From: Kitasatospora sp. NBC_01266
GTDB lineage: Bacteria; Actinomycetota; Actinomycetes; Streptomycetales; Streptomycetaceae
Direction: 5' to 3'
Length of the DNA: 64,000 bases
NCBI RefSeq assembly: GCF_036242395.1
Contig: NZ_CP108458.1
Span: 2,666,001-2,730,000, forward strand
Shown: positions 8,445 to 16,690 of the stretch, piece after piece
Layout of the letters: each line of letters starts with the position of its first letter
How positions within the stretch are numbered: position 1 is the stretch's first letter
Notes under the pieces: model-generated
Told to the model about the DNA's origin: nothing
The model's database searches: none
Seen by the model: the letters and a program-made list of their open reading frames with translations, nothing else
Made by a program: the position numbers and the translations under genes

Positions 8445-9257
8445 ATGGACGGTGTACCCGTGCGGGTCTCCCTGCTGCAGATCGAGGTACGGGAGCAGGA
8501 GGCCGTGCCCGACCGGCGTGCGCGGGTCGCGGAGCTGGTGCGGCGGCAGCGCGGCTCGGGCCTGGTCGTGCTGCCCGAGCTCTGGCACGTCGGCGCCTTC
8601 CGCTTCGACGCCTTCGCCGACCACGCCGAGCCGCTCGACGGGCCGACCGCCCGCGCGCTGGGCGCGGCCGCGCGCGACGCCGAGGTCTGGCTGCACGGCG
8701 GTTCGATCGTGGAGCGCGCCGCCGACGGCTCGCTGTACAACACCTCGCTGCTGTTCGCACCGGACGGCGAGCGGCGCCGCACGTACCGCAAGATCCACCG
8801 CTTCGGGTTCGACCGGGGCGAGGCGGCGCTGCTGTCGCGCGGCACGGAGATCGTCACCGCGCGGCTGCCCGAACTGGAGCTGACGGCCGGCCTGGCCACC
8901 TGCTACGACCTGCGGTTCCCCGAGCAGTTCCGGCAACTGGTTGACGCCGGAGCACAGTTGCTCGTCGTCCCCGCCGGGTGGCCGGCGCGGCGCCGGGCCC
9001 ACTGGTCGCTGCTGGCCCGCGCCCGCGCGATCGAGTCGCAGGCCTATGTGCTGGCCTGCAACACGGCGGGGACGCACGCCGGGGTCGAACAGGCGGGGTT
9101 CAGCGCGGTGATCGATCCGTGGGGCGAGGTTCTCGCCGAGGCGGGGGCGGGCGAGGAGGTGCTGGTCGCCGACCTCGACCCGCGGTCCGTCGCCGCCGTC
9201 CGCGCCGAGTTCCCGGCCCTGCGCGACCGGGTCCTCGGCCTGCCCGAGCCGGCGTGA
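8445..9257 (+). CDS. carbon-nitrogen hydrolase (nitrilase superfamily, omega-amidase-like)
   Basis: 270 residues with the nitrilase-superfamily Glu-Lys-Cys triad: E45 in LPELWHVG, K116 in YRKIHRFG, C153 in ATCYDLRFPEQ. The YDLRFPE sequence after the cysteine is characteristic of amidases of the Nit2/omega-amidase branch. It may hydrolyse or form an amide in the cluster pathway, or recycle an omega-amide from the aminotransferase at 19108. It follows the second regulator by 40 bp and is followed by a strong terminator. Confidence 0.85.
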   Translation: MDGVPVRVSLLQIEVREQEAVPDRRARVAELVRRQRGSGLVVLPELWHVGAFRFDAFADHAEPLDGPTARALGAAARDAEVWLHGGSIVERAADGSLYNTSLLFAPDGERRRTYRKIHRFGFDRGEAALLSRGTEIVTARLPELELTAGLATCYDLRFPEQFRQLVDAGAQLLVVPAGWPARRRAHWSLLARARAIESQAYVLACNTAGTHAGVEQAGFSAVIDPWGEVLAEAGAGEEVLVADLDPRSVAAVRAEFPALRDRVLGLPEPA

Positions 9258-9272
9258 CCGGCCGCTTTCCGC

Positions 9273-9324
9273 AACGACGAAGGCCTCCCGACGCCGGTCA
9301 ACGGCGCGGGGGGCCTTCGTCGTT
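9273..9324 (+). terminator. strong hairpin terminator after the amidase gene
   Basis: A 13-bp stem (AACGACGAAGGCC with GGCCTTCGTCGTT) encloses a GC-rich loop with further pairing. It starts 15 bp after the amidase stop, so it ends the regulator-amidase unit. Confidence 0.75.
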
Positions 9325-9565
9325 GAGGTACTCCGGCAAGTTCTCCCGGCCGGCCCTTGTGTCCGCGGACGGGGTGTGTAAAGCTTCTCGGCGAGCCACT
9401 CTGCCTTCTTCCAGGTGCTCATCTCCGGCCGCGCCCCGTGCGCGGCTTTCTTGTTTTCCGCCGCCTCCCGCGCGGCGCGAGACCCCCTCCGGCCCGCTCG
9501 CGCGATCCGCGCGCGGGCCGGCCCGTCTTCTCGTATGTCCTCTCGTACGGCAAGGAGTTGCGATC

Positions 9566-10393
9566 GTGGCGGAGACAGTCCAGCACGACGAGCAGTACTG
9601 CACCTCGACCCGCTGCAGCCGGGCCGACCAGGCCGGCCCGGCCCCGCACCGCCGCCGCGCGACGAGCGGGACCCGGCTGTGCACCGCCTGCCGTGCCACG
9701 CTGCTGCGCGACCTCGCGGCGCTGCCCGAACTGCACGCCGAGAGCGAGGAGTTCCTGCAGACGGGGTCGACCGACTCCGTCCCGCAGCGGATCACCGGCA
9801 GCCGGGAGCAGCGCCTGCCGGTGAGCTCCGGCGCCCTGGAGGCACGGCACGACGCGGTCGCACGGCTGTCGTCCTGGACGCAGGCGGTGCTCGACGAGGT
9901 GCCGTCCGCCAGGGCGCCGCGCCGTACCGTCGCCGACATGGCGGACTTCCTCGGCCGGCACGCCGACTGGCTCGCGGCCCATCGCGCGGCCGGCTGCGCG
10001 GCCGACGAGATCGCCGCGACCGCGGCGGCGCTGCGTGCGCTGAGCGCCGCGCCGCAGACCGGTCTCGTCCCGCTCGGCCAGTGCTCGGAGCCCGGGTGCA
10101 CGGCCCCGGTCTCGATGCCGAGCCGGGGCGGCGAGGCGGTGGTGCTGCGCGGTCCCATGTGCGCGGCGGGACATGTGCTCACCCCGCTGCAGTGGCTCGC
10201 CCAGGGGCGGTCGGGGACGGGCCGGACCCGGCGGGTGCCCACCGAACTGGCCGCGCTCGCGCTCGGCGTGCAGGAGGGCACGATCCGCATGTGGGCCCGG
10301 CGCGGCAAGCTCACCCGCTACGGCACCCGGCAGAGCGCGCTGTACGACCTGGCGGAGCTCACCGCGCTGGCCCAGCAGCGCGAGGCCGGCTAG
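9566..10393 (+). CDS. putative zinc-binding regulator with MerR-like C-terminal helix-turn-helix
   Basis: 275 residues from a GTG 8 nt after AAGGAG. The N terminus has paired cysteines (CTSTRCSRADQ, RLCTACRATLLRD), the middle another set (GQCSEPGCTAPV, GPMCAAGHVL). The last about 45 residues form a helix-turn-helix (PTELAALALGVQEGTIRMWA, then a KLTRYG turn) of the type used in MerR-like or excisionase domains to read tags on DNA. It lies between the terminator and the biosynthetic genes and may regulate the cluster; the target is unknown. Confidence 0.65.
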   Translation: MAETVQHDEQYCTSTRCSRADQAGPAPHRRRATSGTRLCTACRATLLRDLAALPELHAESEEFLQTGSTDSVPQRITGSREQRLPVSSGALEARHDAVARLSSWTQAVLDEVPSARAPRRTVADMADFLGRHADWLAAHRAAGCAADEIAATAAALRALSAAPQTGLVPLGQCSEPGCTAPVSMPSRGGEAVVLRGPMCAAGHVLTPLQWLAQGRSGTGRTRRVPTELAALALGVQEGTIRMWARRGKLTRYGTRQSALYDLAELTALAQQREAG

Positions 10394-10566
10394 GCCGTCG
10401 CTGGGCAGTACAACAGACCTCTTCCGCGGGCGGGTTGGGGCGGCCGAGGCCGCCGCCACCCGCCCGACGCGTTTCCGGGGACAACCCTTGCCGTCGGAAG
10501 GCGTTTTAACAGCATTTTTCACCTTCTTTCCCTGCTCCCAGCCCGTCATGACGAGGAGTCACATCC

Positions 10567-12231
10567 ATGAACGCAAACCGTTGGCAGGACAGCTGGCATG
10601 CCCGCCGGGCAGCCTTCGTCGAGGAGTGCCGACAGGCCCGCGAACGCCTGCTGGTCGAGTTGAAGGACCCGCAGGCCGCCCAGCGCAAGGTGCTGGCGGA
10701 CATCATCGACCTGTGCGCCGGGTCCCTGCACTGGAAGGAGCAGGGCTACGACGCGGTGGCCGCCGACCCGGACTCGTTCCGCGCGGTGCTGCCGGTGATG
10801 CGGTACAACGACTTCGCCGCCCAACTCGACCGGGAGACCCGGACCAAGGGCGGCGTGCTCTCGTGCAGCCCGGTACTGCGCTGGCTCAAGACCAGTGGTA
10901 CGACCGGGGTGCCGAAGCAGGTGCCGTACACCCTGCACTGGCTGCTCACCTACCGGGCGCCGGCGATCAAGGCGATGTGGGGCACCTACCTGGAGCACCA
11001 CCCCGAACTGCTCGCCCACCCGCACGCCACGCTGGACACCCAGACCACCCGCGAAGACGTGTACGACTTCGTGCACGGGGTGCGCCACCAGGCGATCAGC
11101 AACCGGCACCCGCAGATCAACAGCCTGGACTGGAACCCGCCGTGGTACGACTCGCCGTGGTTCGGCCCCGACACGCCCACCGGGCACGCCGCCCGGATGT
11201 ACCACCGGGCCCGTCATCTCATCGGCAAGGACCTGCACTTCATCTCCGCGATCAACCCGAGCACCCTGGTGTCGATGCGGGACCTGATCGCCGAGCACGG
11301 CCCGGCCCTGGTGCGGGACCTGCGCGAGGGCACGCTGGAGGGCGTGCCGTACACCGAGCCGGACGAGCGGGCCGCGCGGCATCTCGAATCGGTCCTGGCG
11401 CAGGGCGAGTTCAGCCTCAAGGACGTCTGGCCCTCGCTGACGCTGTACAGCTGCTGGCTGTCGTCCTCGGCCCAGCTGTACCGGGCCAAGCTGGCGGCGG
11501 TGCTGCCCGGCGTGGCCAAGATGCCGTTCATGAGCTGCGGCACGGAGGGCGTCACCACCATTCCGGTCGACGACTCGCTGGACAGCCAACCGCTCGCCGT
11601 GGGGCAGGCGTTCTTCGAGTTCGTCCCGGCCGAGCTGCCGCTCGGTGACCTGATCGAGCGGGGCGAGGCGGTCGACACCCTGCTGATCGACCAGGTCGAG
11701 GCCGGCCGCGACTACCACCTGATCATGACCCAGGGCAACGGCCTCTACCGGCTGTGGACCGGCGACATCTACCGCGTCGACCGGATCGTCGACGGCACCC
11801 CCTGGGTGCACTTCGTCCACCGCGACGGCGTCTACCACTCCTTCACCGGCGAGAAGATCACCGAGTCCCAGGTGACCGACGCCATCCAGCAGGGCATGGC
11901 GGCCGGCGGCCTGGAGACCGGGCTGTACCTGTGCGGTCCCCAGTGGGGCGACCTGCCGCGCTACGTCGTGGTCGGCGAGGCGCCGCGGCCCGGCCCCGAG
12001 TTGGACCGGCGGCTGTCCACGGCGGTGGACGAGGCGCTCAAGGAGATCAACATCGAGTACGCCTCCAAGCGCGACAGCGGCCGCCTCGGCGGCCTGGAGG
12101 TGATCACCGTCGAGCGCGACGCGATCTCGGCGTACATCGAGGCGCGCCGCCAGCAGGGCAACGCCACCCAGTACAAGTACAAGCCCTTCCAGACGGACAT
12201 CGACTTCGTCGCCGACCTCACCGGCCGCTGA
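10567..12231 (+). CDS. GH3-family acyl-adenylating enzyme (acyl acid-amido synthetase-like)
   Basis: A 554-residue GH3-fold member of the ANL superfamily. Plant GH3 enzymes adenylate a carboxylic acid hormone and pass it to an amino acid amine. The ATP motif is KTSGTTGVPKQVP (from K108), the second motif is LYRLWTGDIYRV (near 396), and FTGEKITESQ and the C-terminal QYKYKPFQTD supply the mobile domain. It is the first gene of a run of tightly packed biosynthetic genes, starting after an AT-rich gap (10498-10530) that probably holds the promoter. It is a likely amide-forming step; both substrates are unknown. Confidence 0.85.
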   Translation: MNANRWQDSWHARRAAFVEECRQARERLLVELKDPQAAQRKVLADIIDLCAGSLHWKEQGYDAVAADPDSFRAVLPVMRYNDFAAQLDRETRTKGGVLSCSPVLRWLKTSGTTGVPKQVPYTLHWLLTYRAPAIKAMWGTYLEHHPELLAHPHATLDTQTTREDVYDFVHGVRHQAISNRHPQINSLDWNPPWYDSPWFGPDTPTGHAARMYHRARHLIGKDLHFISAINPSTLVSMRDLIAEHGPALVRDLREGTLEGVPYTEPDERAARHLESVLAQGEFSLKDVWPSLTLYSCWLSSSAQLYRAKLAAVLPGVAKMPFMSCGTEGVTTIPVDDSLDSQPLAVGQAFFEFVPAELPLGDLIERGEAVDTLLIDQVEAGRDYHLIMTQGNGLYRLWTGDIYRVDRIVDGTPWVHFVHRDGVYHSFTGEKITESQVTDAIQQGMAAGGLETGLYLCGPQWGDLPRYVVVGEAPRPGPELDRRLSTAVDEALKEINIEYASKRDSGRLGGLEVITVERDAISAYIEARRQQGNATQYKYKPFQTDIDFVADLTGR

Positions 12232-12312
12232 ACCTTCCCCGAAAGCCGTCCCGCCCCGACGCCGCACCTCCCACCGAGCCATCACCCACCAGCTGAAAGG
12301 CAACACGCGATC

Positions 12313-13197
12313 ATGATCGAGACCAAGAGGCCGCCGCAGAACACCCGCCGCGAGATCACCGACCTCCGCTCGGACGACCTCGACCTGGCCCTGCACGTGT
12401 GGCGGCCGCAGAGCGGGCGCACCAAGGGCGCCGTCTTCTACTTCCACGGACTGCAGAGCCACGCCGGCTGGACCTGGGAGGTGGGCCCCCGCTTCGCGGA
12501 CAACGACGTGGCCTTCTACGTCCTGGACCGGCGGGGCAGCGGGATCAGCCCCGGCGACCGCCAGGACCTCCCGGACGCCGAGACGCTGCTGCGGGACTAC
12601 ATACGCGCGCTGGCGCGGGTGCGCGCGGAGATCGGCGAGGACGTTCCGCTCTCGCTGTTCGGCCACTGCCTGGGCGGCTCCTTCCTGGCCGCGCTGCTGC
12701 ACCACCCGGACTTCGACACGCGCTACGACGCCGCGGTCTTCTGCTCGGCCTGGCTGGGCAAGCTGCACGCCACCCTGGACGAGGACGGGCTGCGGGCGCT
12801 GGCCGCGGAACGCGGCACCGAGCCCTGGGACGCCGGCCTGAAGTCCTCGGACTTCACCGACGACCCGAAGTACCGCCACTTCATCGACCACGACGACCTG
12901 GCCGTGCGCACGCTCACCCGGCGCTCCCGGGCGACGCTGCTGGAGCTGGAGCGGCGCTATCTCCAGCCGTCCCGGCAGCTTCCGGAGCTGCCGTTCACCT
13001 TCGTCACCGGCATGACGGACCCCATCGTCGACCTGGACAGCGCGCACCGGGCCTTCGACGCGCTGGTGTCCGGACGCGGCACGATCATGAAGCTGCCGAC
13101 GGACAAGCACTACCTCTTCTACACCGGCGTCGCCGACGACCTGGTCGACTGGATGTCGGCCCACACCCTGCTGCAGGGCCTGGTCCGCGATGTCTGA
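12313..13197 (+). CDS. alpha/beta hydrolase with cysteine nucleophile
   Basis: 294 residues of serine-hydrolase fold resembling monoacylglycerol lipases and thioesterases. The oxyanion turn is FYFHGLQSHAGW. The nucleophile elbow is FGHCLGGS, with C119 in place of serine. The likely acid is D236 (GMTDPIVD) and the His is H266 (DKHYLFY). A Cys nucleophile favours acyl transfer or thioester chemistry, as in dienelactone hydrolase and some terminal thioesterases. The stop overlaps the next gene by 8 nt, so the two are probably co-translated. Confidence 0.83.
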   Translation: MIETKRPPQNTRREITDLRSDDLDLALHVWRPQSGRTKGAVFYFHGLQSHAGWTWEVGPRFADNDVAFYVLDRRGSGISPGDRQDLPDAETLLRDYIRALARVRAEIGEDVPLSLFGHCLGGSFLAALLHHPDFDTRYDAAVFCSAWLGKLHATLDEDGLRALAAERGTEPWDAGLKSSDFTDDPKYRHFIDHDDLAVRTLTRRSRATLLELERRYLQPSRQLPELPFTFVTGMTDPIVDLDSAHRAFDALVSGRGTIMKLPTDKHYLFYTGVADDLVDWMSAHTLLQGLVRDV

Positions 13198-14356
13198 GGC
13201 GGTGCTGTACCGGGTCAGGCTGCCGATGGCGACCCCGTTCGACCACCCCGCCGCCCGGCGCACCACCTCCGACAGCCTGGTGCTGCGCATCGGCGTCGAC
13301 GGGGTGTACGGCCTCGGGGAGTGCGCGCCCCGGCGCTATGTCACCGGGGAGACGAGCGACGGTGTCATCGCGGCGCTGTGCCGGCTGCCGATGGACGCGC
13401 TGCTGGCCCGGATCGAACACACGCCCCCGGCCGACCTGCTGCGGCGGCTGCGCGCGCAGGGGTTCACGGCGACCTTCGGGATCGACGGCGGCAACAACCT
13501 GGTGTGCCTGCTGGAGACCGCGGTCCTCGACCTGCTGGGACACCGCCTGGGCCTGACCGCCCGGGAGCTGATCGGCGCCGACCGGGACGCCGGCGAACGG
13601 CTGGCCGTCTCGCAGGTGCTCGATCTGAGCATCGGCGTCGAGGAGTTCCTCGCCTCCCGGGGACCGTTCCACTTCGTGAAGGTCAAGGCGTCCGACGACA
13701 TCGCCCGCGACGCCCGCACCGTGCGCGCCATCCGGGACCACGTCGGCGACGGCGTCGCCGTCATGGTCGACGCCAACATGAGCTGGACACCCGCGAACGC
13801 GCCGAGCAGGGCCCGCCGGCTGCGCGAGTGCGGAGCGGACCTCATCGAGGAACCGCTGCCGAGCCGTGACTGGGCGAACCTGCGCGCCCTGCGCCGGGTG
13901 GCGGGCCTGGGCATCATGCTCGACGAGTCGGTGTGCACCCTGGAGGATGCCCGCAGCGCGGTGGCGGCCGGGGCCTGCGACGCGCTCAATGTGCGGATCG
14001 CCAAGAACGGCGGCCTGCTGCGCGCGGCCCGGCTGGTCGACTTCGCCCGCGCGAACGGGCTCGCCTTCCAGATCGGGGTGCAGGTCGCCGAGGTCGGCCC
14101 GCTGATCAACGCGGGCCGGGCGCTGGCCTTCGGCAGCCGCGACGCGATGACGGTCGAGGCGGGGCAGTCGGACCGGTTCTTCCCCGACATGATCGTCGCG
14201 CCCCCGCCGGCGGTTGACCGGCGCACCAACACCATCGCCCCGGCCGCGGGCCCCGGTCTCGGCATCCGCCTGAACGAGAACGCCGACCGCTGGGCCGTCC
14301 TGCGGTTCACCGGCAGCGGGACCGGCTGGCAGCGCACGGCGCTGGCCGCGCGCTGA
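13190..14356 (+). CDS. enolase-superfamily enzyme, muconate-lactonizing/dipeptide-epimerase subgroup
   Basis: 388 residues with all hallmark residues. KVKAS has the paired catalytic lysines K164 and K166. The metal ligands are D194 (VDANMSW), E220 (EEPL) and D245 (LDESVC), and the opposite-face lysine is K272 (IAKNGG). The subgroup abstracts a proton alpha to a carboxylate and includes cycloisomerases, o-succinylbenzoate synthase, N-acylamino acid racemases and dipeptide epimerases. Next to amide-forming enzymes, an epimerase or N-acyl racemase role is attractive but unproven. Confidence 0.86.
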   Translation: MSEAVLYRVRLPMATPFDHPAARRTTSDSLVLRIGVDGVYGLGECAPRRYVTGETSDGVIAALCRLPMDALLARIEHTPPADLLRRLRAQGFTATFGIDGGNNLVCLLETAVLDLLGHRLGLTARELIGADRDAGERLAVSQVLDLSIGVEEFLASRGPFHFVKVKASDDIARDARTVRAIRDHVGDGVAVMVDANMSWTPANAPSRARRLRECGADLIEEPLPSRDWANLRALRRVAGLGIMLDESVCTLEDARSAVAAGACDALNVRIAKNGGLLRAARLVDFARANGLAFQIGVQVAEVGPLINAGRALAFGSRDAMTVEAGQSDRFFPDMIVAPPPAVDRRTNTIAPAAGPGLGIRLNENADRWAVLRFTGSGTGWQRTALAAR

Positions 14357-14402
14357 GCGAGCCCGCGCAACTCCCTTCCCCCTACGACTCCCTGGAGATC
14401 CG

Positions 14403-15299
14403 ATGACCCTTCTCTTCGAGTGCGTCCACCGCGGTGAGCGCCACGTCGGCCTCGGGATGCCGGGCCCCGGCGACCCGCTGCACCTCTATCCGGTCAAGGA
14501 CCTGGACCTGCGGGCCGCCGTGACGGCGGCGGACGGCGACGGCGCCGCGCTCGCGGCGGCGCTCACCAGGGGCGAGGAGCCCGTCGTCGTGCCGGCCGGG
14601 GAACGCGCCCAGGTCACGATGCGTCCCCCGCTGCTGCCCGCCTCGGTGGGCGACGCCATGGTCAGCGGCTTCATGCAGACCCACAACGTGAAGGTCGACG
14701 CCGGCACGCAGGCCCAGCCGAACTGGTTCCTCAAGGGACTCGGCGACGTCCTGAAGGTCTCCGGCGACGAACTCCGGGTACCGGCAGGCGCGGTGAGCGT
14801 CACCGAGGAGGCCGAGGTCGTCCTGGTGTACGTCACCGACGAGGCGGGCGCGGCCCGGTACGCGGGGTACACCTTCGGCAACGACCTCACCGACATCGGC
14901 CGGTTCCGGCAGCACAACGGGCACCTGTCGTACGCCAAGCTCTGCGACGCGGCCGTGGCGCCGTGGCTCTTCCTGGGACCCCCGCCCGCCTCGGTGACCG
15001 GCGAGGTGACGATCGAGCGGGCGGGACGCGAGGCCTGGCGGGCCGGCTTCAGCACCGGCACCGACGCCATGCACTACCGGATCGCGGACATCCTCCCGGG
15101 GCTGTTCGCCCACCGGGCGCTGCTGCACCCGGGCCGGGTGCACTACGTGTATCTGGGTGCCGACCGCAGCAGCTTCCACGGCGGCTTCCGGATCGCGGAC
15201 GGCGACCGCGTCACGCTCGACTTCGCCGAGCACGGCGTCGTCGTGTCGAACACGATCGACTGGCCCGGGGCCGCGGCGGCGAGCCCGGTCGAGCGGTGA
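14403..15299 (+). CDS. fumarylacetoacetate hydrolase (FAH) family enzyme
   Basis: 298 residues. The C-terminal half shows the FAH fold: the metal-binding EExEVVLVYV stretch, GYTFGNDLTDIGRFRQHNG, and the strand block RVTLDFAEHGVVVSNTI. The family covers hydrolases, decarboxylases and dehydratases acting on acylpyruvates or 2-oxo sugars acids. The N-terminal arrangement is nearest to the GguC/AraD1-like members. The stop overlaps the next start by GTGA. Confidence 0.72.
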   Translation: MTLLFECVHRGERHVGLGMPGPGDPLHLYPVKDLDLRAAVTAADGDGAALAAALTRGEEPVVVPAGERAQVTMRPPLLPASVGDAMVSGFMQTHNVKVDAGTQAQPNWFLKGLGDVLKVSGDELRVPAGAVSVTEEAEVVLVYVTDEAGAARYAGYTFGNDLTDIGRFRQHNGHLSYAKLCDAAVAPWLFLGPPPASVTGEVTIERAGREAWRAGFSTGTDAMHYRIADILPGLFAHRALLHPGRVHYVYLGADRSSFHGGFRIADGDRVTLDFAEHGVVVSNTIDWPGAAAASPVER

Positions 15300-16600
15300 C
15301 CGCGGCCCGGCCGGTGCGCAGGCTCTGCCGCGTCGAGGCGGAGCAGGCCTGGGCGCACCTCCTCGCGGAGGGAACCGGCCAGGTCACCACCCGGTTCACG
15401 GTCCTGGCGGCGTTCGGCGCCCAGTACCTGGACCGGGTGGTGGCCCGCTGGGCGCGGCGGTTCCCCGCGCTGTCGCTGCGCATCGGCGAGCAGGACGACG
15501 GCCTCTGGTTCCGGCGGCCCGACGGCGAACCGCCGGGCCGGGCGGGGCAGCAGGAGCTCGGGCCCGGGCGGACGCCGGAGCAGCTGCTGGCCGAGGAGGC
15601 CGGGACCGTCCTGCCGCCGTGCGGGCCGCTGTGGCGGCTGCGGATCGTCCACGCCCGGCGCGACTGCGTGACCCACTTCTACCTCACCTGTCATCCCGCG
15701 ATCTGCGACACCTACACGGTCGGCCGACTCGTGCGGGCCCTGCTGGACCTGCTGTTCGGGGAGGAGCCCGAGCATCCGGGGCCGCCGCACCGATTCACCG
15801 AGCAACTCATGCCCGACCAGGACGAGTTGACCTACCGGGCACCGGCCGTGTCAGCCATGCCCGCCGCCCCGTGGCCGGGCACCCCGGCGCCCGCGCCGTC
15901 CGGTGCGGGCGTGGTGGCCCAGGCGGGGGCACTCGGAGACCGCCTGTGGCAGCTGTCCCTGTCGCCCCGTCAGCACGCCGGGCTCAAGAGCTGGTGCGGG
16001 AGCCGGCGGATCACGCTGGACCAGCTCTTCGCGGCCCTGCTGGCCACCGGGCTGGCCCGCGCGGCCGGCCACGACCGGGTCGAGGTGCTCACCGCCCTGT
16101 CGCTGCGCCGGCGCTACGCCGAGAGCACCCGGCTCTCCGACATCGGGTGCTGTGTCGCCACCCTGCGCACCGAGCTGTGCGCCGGCGGCGGTTCGCCGGC
16201 CGACCTCGCCCGCGCCTACGCCGCCCGCGTCACGGCCGCGGACGCCGCCTGGCGGCCCGAGCGGCTCGGGCACGCCGGTACCCGCGCGACGGTCACCGAC
16301 CAGGCGGCCGGGGCGGTGGGAACCACGGCGCGGTTCGCCTCCGAGGGGAGCGCGGACACCGTGCTGGGCGGCCATGCCCGCCGGGTGACGGAGTTCCTCA
16401 GCGCGGCACGGCCGGGCCCCGACGTCGCAGCCTCCCTTCAACTCTCGGTTTTTCAAGGACAGTTGAGGATGCTCGTCAGCTGCGGCAGGGCAGCCGCGCA
16501 GCGCCGCGCCGCCGAGGCGGTCAGGGCGGAGCTGGCCGGGGCGCTGCCGTACACGTTGGCCAACTCGCCGAACTCGTGTCCGACTCCCTGGCCGGCCTGA
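15296..16600 (+). CDS. stand-alone condensation-domain-fold protein, catalytic His replaced
   Basis: 434 residues from a GTG coupled to the FAH gene. The length and pattern fit the chloramphenicol acetyltransferase/NRPS condensation fold. The active-site block that should read HHxxxDG is H133-P134-A-I-C-D138-T, so the catalytic second His is Pro while the structural Asp remains. The latter half (QLFAALLATGLARA, GCCVATLRTEL) matches the second lobe. It may bind an acyl or peptidyl substrate without transferring it, or use another residue. An ARE starts 5 bp after its stop. Confidence 0.66.
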   Translation: MTAARPVRRLCRVEAEQAWAHLLAEGTGQVTTRFTVLAAFGAQYLDRVVARWARRFPALSLRIGEQDDGLWFRRPDGEPPGRAGQQELGPGRTPEQLLAEEAGTVLPPCGPLWRLRIVHARRDCVTHFYLTCHPAICDTYTVGRLVRALLDLLFGEEPEHPGPPHRFTEQLMPDQDELTYRAPAVSAMPAAPWPGTPAPAPSGAGVVAQAGALGDRLWQLSLSPRQHAGLKSWCGSRRITLDQLFAALLATGLARAAGHDRVEVLTALSLRRRYAESTRLSDIGCCVATLRTELCAGGGSPADLARAYAARVTAADAAWRPERLGHAGTRATVTDQAAGAVGTTARFASEGSADTVLGGHARRVTEFLSAARPGPDVAASLQLSVFQGQLRMLVSCGRAAAQRRAAEAVRAELAGALPYTLANSPNSCPTPWPA

Positions 16601-16604
16601 AAAA

Positions 16605-16624
16605 AATACAGATCATTCTCTATT
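16605..16624 (+). promoter_or_regulatory. autoregulatory element (butyrolactone receptor operator) before the MFS operon
   Basis: Inverted repeat AATACA-8-TCTATT with one mismatch, inside an A/T-rich patch in otherwise GC-rich DNA. It shares the 17-bp block TGAAAAAAATACAGATC and the trailing TATTCTTTT with the site at 24667-24686. It ends 66 bp before the MFS start, where a promoter would lie. It is a predicted target of the TetR receptors in this cluster. Confidence 0.75.
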
Positions 16625-16690
16625 CTTTTTGATGTCGGGCCCTCCGGGGCCCCGCACCACGCACACCTCACGACGAATGGTCGGTGACCG

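Noticed and set aside
9298..9422. Minus-strand start MSTWKKAEWLAEKLY and, in another frame, ENLPEYLNDEGPPRR
   Set aside because: They need a frameshift to join, and the end runs through the terminator at 9273-9324. No SD at a proper distance.
10498..10530. A fourth autoregulatory element upstream of the GH3 gene
   Set aside because: The AT-rich patch lacks the AATACA/TGTATT arms and the GATC core; probably just promoter DNA.
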